Part shown: piece by piece, positions 1 to 6,002 of the stretch
Layout of the letters: each line of letters starts with the position of its first letter
How positions within the stretch are numbered: position 1 is the stretch's first letter
Source of the DNA: Bdellovibrionales bacterium
Lineage (GTDB): Bacteria; Bdellovibrionota; JAFGOL01
Reading direction: 5' to 3'
DNA length: 6,002 bases
Assembly: GCA_022710165.1 (NCBI GenBank)
Contig: JAKLHL010000092.1
Location: 1 to 6,002, forward strand
Notes under the pieces: model-generated
What the model saw: the letters and a program-made list of their open reading frames with translations, nothing else
Told to the model about the DNA's origin: nothing
The model's database searches: none
Position numbers and translations under genes: made by a program

Positions 1-1715
1 CACTCTAGCATGAGGTCCATGGCTTTTTGTGTTTTTGGGAAGGCTATAACATCCCTTATAGACGGTGAAGCCGTCAATATCATCATTATCCTATCAAGGC
101 CAAAAGCTATGCCTCCATGTGGAGGAGTGCCATAGTTAAGTGCCTCTAGGAAGAACCCGAATTTTTGCTGGGCCTCTTCCTCGCTGATCGACAAGGCTTT
201 GAACATGGCTTTCTGGACATCTTCCCTGTATATCCTTTGACTCCCTCCGCCAAGTTCCATTCCGTTGCACACAAGATCATAGGCCTTGGCTTTTGCTTTC
301 TTTAATTTTTCCTTATCACCGCTTATGAATCCCTCAAGGTCGTCATCGGCTGGTGATGTAAAAGGATGGTGCATAGCAAAGAACCTGTTATCTTCGTCGC
401 TATATGCAAGCAAAGGGAAATTAACGACCCAAGTGAACTTATAATCGTCGTCTTTTATAAGACCAAGTTTGTTACCACAATGAAGCCTAACATCGCCCAT
501 CGCACTGTTAACAAGGTCAAGTCTTCCACCTAACATGAACACAATAGCGCCTGGTTTTAGGTCCATCTCGCTAGCGATAAGCCTCTTTTCTTCGTCAGAC
601 AACATCTTGGCTATGCTTCCCTGCCACTGACCATCTTCCTGGACCTTGCACCAAGCGACGCCTGGGAACTTAAAGGGCTTAACTATTTCTGACATCATAT
701 CTATATCTTTTCTAGAGAACTTTTCACCTTCGTCCACCTTTACAGCCTTCACTATACCGCCTGCATCAACAGCATCCTTGAATATCTTGAAGCCAGAATT
801 AGAGAATACCTTAGACACATCTTTCAATCTCATATCGAACCTTAGGTCAGGTTTATCACAGCCATAATGTTGTATGGCTTCGCTGTAATCCATGATAGGG
901 AACGGCGTATTTAGCTTTATGCCCAGGACCTTATCCCAAAGAAGTGTTATCAAGCCCTCCATTTCCCTAAAAAGTTCCTCGATAGGCATGAAAGAGGTCT
1001 CTATGTCTATCTGTGTGAACTCAGGCTGACGGTCTGCTCTCAGATCTTCGTCCCTGAAGCACCTGCTAAGCTGAAAATATTTATCAAAACCGCTTATCAT
1101 AAGTATCTGCTTTAGAGTCTGAGGAGACTGTGGAAGCGCATAAAAATTACCGGGCTCGAGCCTGCTAGGCACAAGGAAATCCCTGGCACCTTCAGGCGTT
1201 GTCTTCATAAGTATCGGAGTCTCTATCTCAAGATAATCCAAAGAGCTCAAATAAGACCTCACCAGCTGGGCAACTTTGTGTCTTGTTATTATGTTCTTCT
1301 GCATCTGCGGTCTTCTTAGGTCCAGGTACCTGTATTTAAGCCTTAGCATAGAAGAGGCCTCATTGTGCTCGTCTAGCTGTACAGGAAGTGGCTTTGATCT
1401 GCTGAGTATATTGATGGTGTCACAAAGGACCTCTATCTCGCCTGTTGGCATCTTGGAATTACAAAGACCCTCTGGTCTCTTTCTTACAACACCCTCTATA
1501 CATATTACATATTCATTCCTGGCTGTCGCTGCTATCTTAGATGCATCACCTGAGGAAGGATCAAAAACAAGCTGTGTAACGCCGTAACGGTCCCTAAGAT
1601 TTATGAAAATAAGCCCGCCATGGTCCCTGAACGAATTAACCCAGCCATATAGTACAACCCTTTGATTCTCATTATTAGACCTAAGATCACCGCAATTATG
1701 AGTTCTTTTTTTCAA
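1..1715 (-). CDS. aspS: Aspartyl-tRNA synthetase, bacterial type, C-terminus beyond window
   Basis: Attaches aspartate to tRNA-Asp in the cytoplasm (class II synthetase). 571 codons are visible. By alignment of landmark residues with E. coli AspRS (590 aa), about 20-25 residues lie past the left edge. In order: an OB-fold anticodon-binding domain (about residues 18-105, with GWVNSFRDHGG and RDRYGVTQLVFDP); the catalytic core with ALPQSPQTLKQ and motif 2 CFRDEDLRADRQPEFTQID (R221); the bacterial insertion domain; a second catalytic part with MHHPFTSP, ELGGGSQRI (R494) and motif 3 GIAFGLDRI (R542). The start is TTG at 1715: it is preceded by AGGAGG four bases upstream and gives the usual short N-terminus MKKRTHNCGDLR. 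It overlaps the end of hisS by 20 bp, so the two are co-transcribed and probably translationally coupled. His32 and Gly83 match residues linked to non-discriminating enzymes that also charge tRNA-Asn. The family call is very secure; the tRNA specificity is inference. Confidence 0.97.
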   Translation of the reverse strand, partial: MKKRTHNCGDLRSNNENQRVVLYGWVNSFRDHGGLIFINLRDRYGVTQLVFDPSSGDASKIAATARNEYVICIEGVVRKRPEGLCNSKMPTGEIEVLCDTINILSRSKPLPVQLDEHNEASSMLRLKYRYLDLRRPQMQKNIITRHKVAQLVRSYLSSLDYLEIETPILMKTTPEGARDFLVPSRLEPGNFYALPQSPQTLKQILMISGFDKYFQLSRCFRDEDLRADRQPEFTQIDIETSFMPIEELFREMEGLITLLWDKVLGIKLNTPFPIMDYSEAIQHYGCDKPDLRFDMRLKDVSKVFSNSGFKIFKDAVDAGGIVKAVKVDEGEKFSRKDIDMMSEIVKPFKFPGVAWCKVQEDGQWQGSIAKMLSDEEKRLIASEMDLKPGAIVFMLGGRLDLVNSAMGDVRLHCGNKLGLIKDDDYKFTWVVNFPLLAYSDEDNRFFAMHHPFTSPADDDLEGFISGDKEKLKKAKAKAYDLVCNGMELGGGSQRIYREDVQKAMFKALSISEEEAQQKFGFFLEALNYGTPPHGGIAFGLDRIMMILTASPSIRDVIAFPKTQKAMDLMLE

Positions 1716-2985
1716 GCAGCCTCCTGACTACGGCCTCGGCCGATCTTTTTGCATCATTTTTGTGCATAGTTATCTTTTCTTCTTTCTTCAACATCAGATC
1801 TTTTATTATCAATGACCCTGAGTCCAGTTCCTGGCTTCCAGCTATTATGGCGAACCTGGCGCCGAGTTTATCTGCCTTAGAAAGGTGCTTTTTTATGTCC
1901 CTGACCTTAAAGTCATCGTCTATGAAATTGATATCCTCGCCTAAAGACAGCTTTTTGGCCTCAAAAACTATCGGAGCACAGGCCCTCAAAGTGTCATCAT
2001 CAAGCATTGCTATATATACATCACAGGCCTTCTTATCCTCATCATTCATGAACAAGAGCGTTCTTTCAACTCCGCCCGCATATCCAACAGAAGGGATCTT
2101 TTCAGCCCCTATCTGTTCTGAAAGCGAGTCATATCTTCCCCCGCCTCCGAGAGCGTTCTGCCTGCCTCCGAGCTGTTCACTGACGAACTCGAACACTGTC
2201 TTTGAATAATAATCCAAGCCTCTTACCAGCATTGGGTTCTCTGAATATTTTACACCACAGTCATCAAGGACCTTTAGCACAGCGTTGTTGTGTGACTTGC
2301 AATCTGAACAAAGAAAATCACCCATCAACGGGACGTTCTTTATAACGGAGGAGCAGGTCTCTGACTTACAATCCAAAACTCTAAGAGGATTTGTCTCTAT
2401 TCTCTTTTTACAGTCCTCACAAAGTTCGCTGCTCTTTGACTTAAGGTAATCAACCAGCTGAACCTTATACGGAGGCCTGCAAAGCTCACAGCCTATAGAA
2501 TTAAGTTCTACTCTAACGTCCAATATTCCCAGGTTCTTATAGAAATGATCGAGCATGTAGATTATCTCTGCATCAATATACGGCGAGTTCGAACCTATAG
2601 CCTCAACACCGAATTGATAGAACTGCCTATACCTTCCTTTTTGAGGTCTTTCATATCTGAACATCGGGCCCCAGTACCAAGCCTTCATTGTCCTGGATTT
2701 GAGCTCTGGGCTGTTCAAATAAGCCCTCATTACAGGCGCTGTCCCCTCCGGCCTAAGACAGATGGATTCCCCGCCCCTATCAGTAAACACATACATTTCT
2801 TTTGATACTACGTCGGTGGCTTCACCAACGCTTCTTACAAAAAGCTCGGTCTTTTCAACGACTGGAGTAACAAGAAGCTTGTACCCAAAAGAGGAAAATA
2901 TGCCAGAGGCTGTCCTTTCAAGCCTTTCCCACTTACCACTCTCAGGTGGTAAAACGTCTTTCATCCCTCTAGGTGACTGGATCAT
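1696..2985 (-). CDS. hisS: Histidyl-tRNA synthetase
   Basis: Charges tRNA-His with histidine in the cytoplasm (class II, homodimeric in the family). The protein is 429 aa, the usual length. Visible landmarks: the N-terminal RGMKDVLPPE; motif 1 region around FGYKLLVTPVVE (33-44); LRPEGTAPVMRAY (77-89); motif 2 GPMFRYERPQKGRYRQFYQFG (106-126); the HisA signature LVRGLDYYSKTVFEF (253-267), whose R255 corresponds to the catalytic arginine; the HisB glycine-rich GGGGRYD (280-286); motif 3 VGYAGGVERTLL (300-311); then the C-terminal anticodon-binding domain. The frame is open to 3213, but that extension is antisense to folC and shows no family similarity, so I chose ATG 2985, just before the conserved RGM. 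The Shine-Dalgarno is weak. The insertion between motifs 2 and 3 carries four Cys pairs. It is the first gene of the leftward operon and overlaps aspS by 20 bp. Confidence 0.97.
   Translation of the reverse strand: MIQSPRGMKDVLPPESGKWERLERTASGIFSSFGYKLLVTPVVEKTELFVRSVGEATDVVSKEMYVFTDRGGESICLRPEGTAPVMRAYLNSPELKSRTMKAWYWGPMFRYERPQKGRYRQFYQFGVEAIGSNSPYIDAEIIYMLDHFYKNLGILDVRVELNSIGCELCRPPYKVQLVDYLKSKSSELCEDCKKRIETNPLRVLDCKSETCSSVIKNVPLMGDFLCSDCKSHNNAVLKVLDDCGVKYSENPMLVRGLDYYSKTVFEFVSEQLGGRQNALGGGGRYDSLSEQIGAEKIPSVGYAGGVERTLLFMNDEDKKACDVYIAMLDDDTLRACAPIVFEAKKLSLGEDINFIDDDFKVRDIKKHLSKADKLGARFAIIAGSQELDSGSLIIKDLMLKKEEKITMHKNDAKRSAEAVVRRLLEKKNS
1720..1725 (-). promoter_or_regulatory. Shine-Dalgarno for aspS, inside hisS
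   Basis: A perfect AGGAGG on the minus strand lies inside the last codons of hisS, four bases before TTG 1715. It is the main reason for choosing this non-ATG start for aspS. The spacing is shorter than the typical 5-9 bases. The same element sits 8 bases upstream of an A AAA AAG heptamer, where it could also act as a frameshift stimulator. Confidence 0.75.
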
Positions 2986-2986
2986 G

Positions 2987-3000
2987 GTTATCTTAATAAC
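2987..3000. repeat. Small interrupted palindrome ahead of hisS start
   Basis: GTTAT and ATAAC arms (2987-2991 and 2996-3000) flank a 4-base centre immediately upstream of the hisS ATG. In the hisS leader it would form a weak 5-bp hairpin over the ribosome-binding region, or it could be a small operator half-site pair. Arms this short are common by chance. Confidence 0.25.
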
Positions 3001-3008
3001 ACTAGAAG

Positions 3009-3036
3009 TTGAAAAATCAATGCCAAATAGTATTAT
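3009..3036 (+). promoter_or_regulatory. Candidate sigma-70 promoter for folC-lptD
   Basis: TTGAAA (3009-3014) and TATTAT (3031-3036) are separated by 16 bases. A start about 7 bases past the -10 falls at about 3043, next to the folC ATG at 3044, so the transcript would be leaderless or nearly so. This fits the lack of a Shine-Dalgarno before that ATG. Its -10 box overlaps the opposing hisS -10 box. The match was made by eye and is tentative. Confidence 0.35.
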
Positions 3037-3056
3037 CTCTGTCATGGCACTATCAA
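3027..3056 (-). promoter_or_regulatory. Candidate sigma-70 promoter for hisS-aspS
   Basis: On the minus strand a TTGATA box (plus coordinates 3051-3056) and a TACTAT box (3027-3032) are separated by 18 bases. Transcription would begin near 3020, giving a leader of about 35 bases before hisS ATG 2985. The -35 box falls within the first codons of folC. The boxes were found by eye, so the assignment is tentative. Confidence 0.35.
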
Positions 3057-4300
3057 AAGCTCTGTTGGAAAAGATATATTCGCTGAACGAAAGAGGCATA
3101 AAGCTCGGACTTGAGAACATGGGAAAAGCCATGAGCGCAAGCGGCATAGACCTTAAAGGGACCAGAATAATCCACATAGCGGGGACCAATGGAAAGGGGA
3201 GCACTGCAGCCACCCTTTACAGCCTGCTAAGGGAACAGCGACCTGATATTAACGTAGGACTATACACGTCGCCACATTTGGTAGAGTACAACGAAAGAAT
3301 AGTGGTCAATGACAAAATGATATCTGATGAAGAAGTGGCCGAATTGTCTGAGGCTATATTCAAGATGACGAGCCAAATCCCAATAACCTTCTTTGAGTTC
3401 ACTACACTTTTGGCCTTTATGTACTTCAAACACAAAAACGTTAACTACGCTGTCGTAGAGGTAGGTCTGGGTGGAAAATTAGATGCGACCAACGTGGTAG
3501 AGCCCGACGTTGCCATAATAACCAGCATAGATATGGACCACATGGAATACCTCGGCAACAGTCTGGAAAGTATCGCATTAGAAAAAGCCGGGATATTCAA
3601 AAAAGGGAGCAAGGCCATAATATCAAGGACCAATTGTTCTGAACTATTACAAAATGAAGCTTTAAAAAAGGGGTTAAATCCCGTATACACTATGGGACAG
3701 AACTTTGATTATCATTTGAACAGTGATGGAAGTTTTGATCTCATTAAGGATAAAAAGACTTTGTACAAGGGATTGAATAAAAAGCTGAACGGCGATCACC
3801 AATACAAGAACGCCTCTTGTGCAATAATGGCAATGGAGCTTTTGGGCATCTCCGGTACACGGGAAAGCGTTTCCCGTGCATTAAATAAGGTCTCATGGAA
3901 AGGACGGCTTGAAGAATTACAAATTAACGGCAAAACAATAATAATAGACGTGAGCCACAACAAAGAGGGAATGCTGGCTACGGCGGAATTCATGAAAGCT
4001 AAATATCCAGATAAAAAAATATACACTGCATGCGGTTTCATGAACGACAAGGACTACAACTCAATGATAGACATCATATCGACCTTCTCTCAGAAGATGT
4101 TCCTTATCCCTACGATAGTAAAAGGTCGTGAATTAGGAATAAGCGGATACAAACAGGCCTTATCAAAACATCACGAAAAGGCGATCCTGTGTAACGACTA
4201 CAAAGACGCGTTCAACAAGGTGACAGATAACGACGGAGTGATCCTGTTTACAGGCTCTATATATAATTACGAACAACTAAAGGCTCTATTAGGAGTTTGA
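3044..4300 (+). CDS. folC: Folylpolyglutamate synthase / dihydrofolate synthase
   Basis: ATP-dependent Mur-ligase-family enzyme of the cytoplasm that adds glutamate to dihydropteroate and/or to reduced folates. 418 aa, normal for the family. Landmarks: GIKLGLENM near the N-terminus (18-26); P-loop HIAGTNGKGST (44-54); YTSPHLVEYNERI (74-86); VVEVGLGGKLDATN (137-150); SIDMDHMEYLG with the likely metal-ligand His166; LEKAGIF (179-185), whose Lys is carbamylated in relatives; NGDHQYKNA; WKGRLEEL; DVSHN (302-306), which replaces the common DGAHN; GFMNDKD near the C-terminus. I chose ATG 3044 because it leaves 17 residues before GIKLGLE, as is typical. ATG 3020 is an in-frame alternative adding 8 residues, with a weak distant AGAAG. 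The frame stays open upstream to 2762, but only as antisense to hisS. Divergent from hisS, and followed after 4 bp by lptD. Whether it has both activities cannot be read from the sequence. Confidence 0.95.
   Translation: MALSKALLEKIYSLNERGIKLGLENMGKAMSASGIDLKGTRIIHIAGTNGKGSTAATLYSLLREQRPDINVGLYTSPHLVEYNERIVVNDKMISDEEVAELSEAIFKMTSQIPITFFEFTTLLAFMYFKHKNVNYAVVEVGLGGKLDATNVVEPDVAIITSIDMDHMEYLGNSLESIALEKAGIFKKGSKAIISRTNCSELLQNEALKKGLNPVYTMGQNFDYHLNSDGSFDLIKDKKTLYKGLNKKLNGDHQYKNASCAIMAMELLGISGTRESVSRALNKVSWKGRLEELQINGKTIIIDVSHNKEGMLATAEFMKAKYPDKKIYTACGFMNDKDYNSMIDIISTFSQKMFLIPTIVKGRELGISGYKQALSKHHEKAILCNDYKDAFNKVTDNDGVILFTGSIYNYEQLKALLGV
3858..3878. repeat. Perfect 9-bp inverted repeat with 3-base loop inside folC
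   Basis: Arms CACGGGAAA (3858-3866) and TTTCCCGTG (3870-3878) are exact reverse complements around GCG. The mRNA could form a stable hairpin over folC codons 272-279. No T-run follows, so it is not an intrinsic terminator. Its function is unknown. Confidence 0.8.
4291..4295 (+). promoter_or_regulatory. Shine-Dalgarno for lptD at folC end
   Basis: AGGAG within the last folC codons lies nine bases before ATG 4305. It fixes the lptD start and implies that ribosomes finishing folC can hand over to lptD. Confidence 0.75.
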
Positions 4301-4304
4301 CCAG

Positions 4305-6002
4305 ATGATAAATTTTCTTGTCATACTTCTGAGTTCAATGTCTTTTCTTACAGCACAACAAACGGGGCCAAGGTTCTCTGCAGACAAATACTCAAGGAAG
4401 CCTGGAGAGAACAAGGTGATCCTGGACGGCAACGTAACCATCGTAAGGGACAGCACAGTATTAAAAGCCGACTACGTAGAACTAAACTCCAAAAATGATG
4501 ACTTCAAAGCAAAGGGGAACGTAAACTACAAAGCAGACAAGCTCAGCATTAAAGCAACAGAGCTCGACGGCAACCTTGACTCCCCCACGGGTTTTATCTC
4601 GGACGGGAAAATAGTGAGCAACAAAGATATCTTTGAAGGCAAAGAGATAAACAGGTTGAGCAGGACCCAATACATCATTAAACAAGGAAGATACACAAGT
4701 TGCGCCAACACACCGCCCGACTGGAGACTCTACGGCAACAACATAGATCTTAACAGCGGCGAATATGCGCACATGAAGGATGTCGTGATAGAGACCTTTG
4801 GCCTTCCTGTTACATACATCCCTTATCTTGTAGTACCAATAAAGGACGAAAGGCAGTCTGGACTTCTTCCTCCTGATTTTGGATTTGGTACTGATGGCTT
4901 TAATATAGATGAGTCTTTTTTCTGGGCTATTTCAAGGAGCCACGATGCAACCTTTACCCTGGGAACATATGGAAGCAGAGGACTAAAGGAAGAATTTGAG
5001 TTCAGATCAGCTTTTGCAGATGAGTCAAATTCACAACTGAACTATTTCCACATCAGTGACTCAAAATTCGCCAAGACCCTGTATGATGGCGCCCCTCTAG
5101 ACCAGAAGAACAGGCACGCAGCTAAACTTGACCAGCAGTTTAAATTCACAGAGAACACTTATGCAAAACTAAAACTAAGATATGTCAGTGATGATAATAT
5201 ACCAAGGGACTTCCCTGATGTCATGGAGGGAAGAGCTGACCCGGCACTTGAAAGCAAACTACTTGTCACAACACACACACCAAACATGGCTTTTATTGCT
5301 GACTCCTCATACTACGAGGACCTTTTAAGCAGAAACCCAATGGACACCAACAAAATGCAGCTCCAAAAATTCCCAGAGTTAAGCGTAAAACTGGCCAAGA
5401 CAAAACTTTCAGCGTTCATGTTCGAAAGTGACCTTTCCTACCTGAACATATACAGGTCCGGCCCATATTTTGATGATGTTAATGTTAACTCTCTCTTCGA
5501 TAACAATGAGTTCATAAGGAAAGGCCAGAGGCTGGACATATATCCAAGAGTATCCTTGCCTATAGCCACCAAATTAGTAAAGATAACACCTCAGGCTGGT
5601 TTCAGATATGATTATTACATGCTGCCAAGCGGGGGCAACGCCAACAGAGCCTATGCCGATATCATGACCAACATAAGCTCAGAAATATCGAGAGTATATA
5701 AAAGGGATAAGGACAAACAATACAGGGCTATCAAACACACCATAGAGCCTTTTGTTAACTATCATGTAATACCTTACGTGGATCAATCTAACCACCCGTT
5801 CTTCGACAACGTTAATGGTAATATAAATTCGCCCATGTTCGACTCAATAGACAGCGTTGGTAAAACGAACATCATAACTTACGGTATAACAAACAGGATA
5901 CTTGCAAAATACATCAGGAATTTCGTTTCTAAAAAAGATCTTCAAAAAGAAAAAGAAGAAAAGGATGAGAATGAGTGCGAGGACTGCTCCTTGGCACAAA
6001 GA
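4305..6002 (+). CDS. lptD: LPS-assembly protein LptD (OstA/Imp), C-terminus beyond window
   Basis: Outer-membrane beta-barrel that, with the lipoprotein LptE, inserts lipopolysaccharide into the outer leaflet at the end of the Lpt bridge. 566 codons are visible and open to the edge; family members are usually about 700-850 aa, so the last barrel strands are missing. Residues 1-17 look like a Sec signal peptide (hydrophobic core, Leu-Thr-Ala before Gln18), although its n-region lacks a positive charge. Residues about 22-120 are an LptA-like OstA jelly-roll (ILDGNVTIVRDSTVLKADYVEL, FKAKGNVNY). The conserved transition follows: YTSC (Cys133), FGLPVTYIPYLVVPIKDERQSGLLPP (165-190), SFFWAISRSHDATFTLGTYGSRG, then barrel strands. 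A late Lys/Glu-rich stretch (about 543-557) ends in CEDC (558-561). It starts 4 bp after the folC stop with its own Shine-Dalgarno. All 28 visible arginines use AGG or AGA. Confidence 0.93.
   Translation, partial: MINFLVILLSSMSFLTAQQTGPRFSADKYSRKPGENKVILDGNVTIVRDSTVLKADYVELNSKNDDFKAKGNVNYKADKLSIKATELDGNLDSPTGFISDGKIVSNKDIFEGKEINRLSRTQYIIKQGRYTSCANTPPDWRLYGNNIDLNSGEYAHMKDVVIETFGLPVTYIPYLVVPIKDERQSGLLPPDFGFGTDGFNIDESFFWAISRSHDATFTLGTYGSRGLKEEFEFRSAFADESNSQLNYFHISDSKFAKTLYDGAPLDQKNRHAAKLDQQFKFTENTYAKLKLRYVSDDNIPRDFPDVMEGRADPALESKLLVTTHTPNMAFIADSSYYEDLLSRNPMDTNKMQLQKFPELSVKLAKTKLSAFMFESDLSYLNIYRSGPYFDDVNVNSLFDNNEFIRKGQRLDIYPRVSLPIATKLVKITPQAGFRYDYYMLPSGGNANRAYADIMTNISSEISRVYKRDKDKQYRAIKHTIEPFVNYHVIPYVDQSNHPFFDNVNGNINSPMFDSIDSVGKTNIITYGITNRILAKYIRNFVSKKDLQKEKEEKDENECEDCSLAQR

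Noticed and set aside
646..1587. Plus-strand open frames at 646-867 and 1276-1587
   Set aside because: Both lie opposite conserved aspS sequence and show no domain features; shadow frames.
1760..2209. 149-codon plus-strand open frame antisense to hisS
   Set aside because: Ser/Leu-rich translation without recognisable motifs, fully inside a well conserved gene; a shadow frame.
2933..2952. 7-bp inverted repeat with 6-base loop near the start of hisS coding
   Set aside because: Several repeats of this size are expected by chance in 6 kb, and it falls on conserved codons for VLPPESG.
2762..3043. Open frame upstream of folC that could extend the protein by 94 residues
   Set aside because: Mostly antisense to the conserved start of hisS, with no folC-family similarity; family N-termini begin about 17 residues before GIKLGLE, as from ATG 3044.
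2986..3213. Open frame upstream of hisS that could extend the protein by 76 residues
   Set aside because: It is antisense to the start of folC, including its P-loop, and HisRS proteins begin just before the RGM motif, as from ATG 2985.
4482..4772. Minus-strand open frame of 96 codons opposite lptD
   Set aside because: It is antisense to the OstA domain, with no start signal or family similarity.
5266..5280. Short CA-rich run in lptD
   Set aside because: Too short and imperfect to be a meaningful microsatellite; it encodes ordinary residues (TTHTP).

Overview
The window is gene-dense bacterial DNA, moderately AT-rich by eye, with almost no non-coding space. It holds four genes in two divergent pairs. 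The minus-strand pair runs leftward: hisS (histidyl-tRNA synthetase, complete), then aspS (aspartyl-tRNA synthetase, C-terminus cut off by the left edge). The plus-strand pair runs rightward: folC (folylpolyglutamate/dihydrofolate synthase, complete), then lptD (outer-membrane LPS-assembly protein, C-terminus cut off by the right edge). There are no RNA genes, mobile elements or CRISPR arrays, and no stretch over 300 bases lacks a gene.

Organism: LptD means a diderm (Gram-negative-type) bacterium with an LPS-like outer membrane. Arginine is written mainly as AGG/AGA (all 28 Arg codons in the visible lptD) and Ile often as ATA. AspRS carries the His/Gly pair associated with non-discriminating bacterial enzymes. 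This is unlike enteric proteobacteria and would fit a deltaproteobacterium-like, Nitrospirota-, Elusimicrobiota- or similar lineage. That placement is inference; the sequence alone does not fix the taxon.

Layout: 1-1715 aspS (minus, partial); 1696-2985 hisS (minus), overlapping aspS by 20 bp; 2986-3043 a 58-bp divergent intergenic region with candidate face-to-face promoters; 3044-4300 folC (plus); 4305-6002 lptD (plus, partial), 4 bp after the folC stop.

Function: the left operon charges tRNA-His and tRNA-Asp, and possibly mischarges tRNA-Asn for an amidotransferase. The right operon joins folate polyglutamylation with LPS export to the outer-membrane surface, two unrelated essential functions that share transcription. 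This is core housekeeping DNA and I see no convincing undescribed system. The points most worth a second look are the hisS/aspS junction (TTG start, 20-bp overlap, a dnaX-like slippery heptamer behind a strong Shine-Dalgarno), the compact divergent promoter region with a possibly leaderless folC mRNA, a perfect 9-bp hairpin inside folC, and the unusual cysteine layout in LptD.
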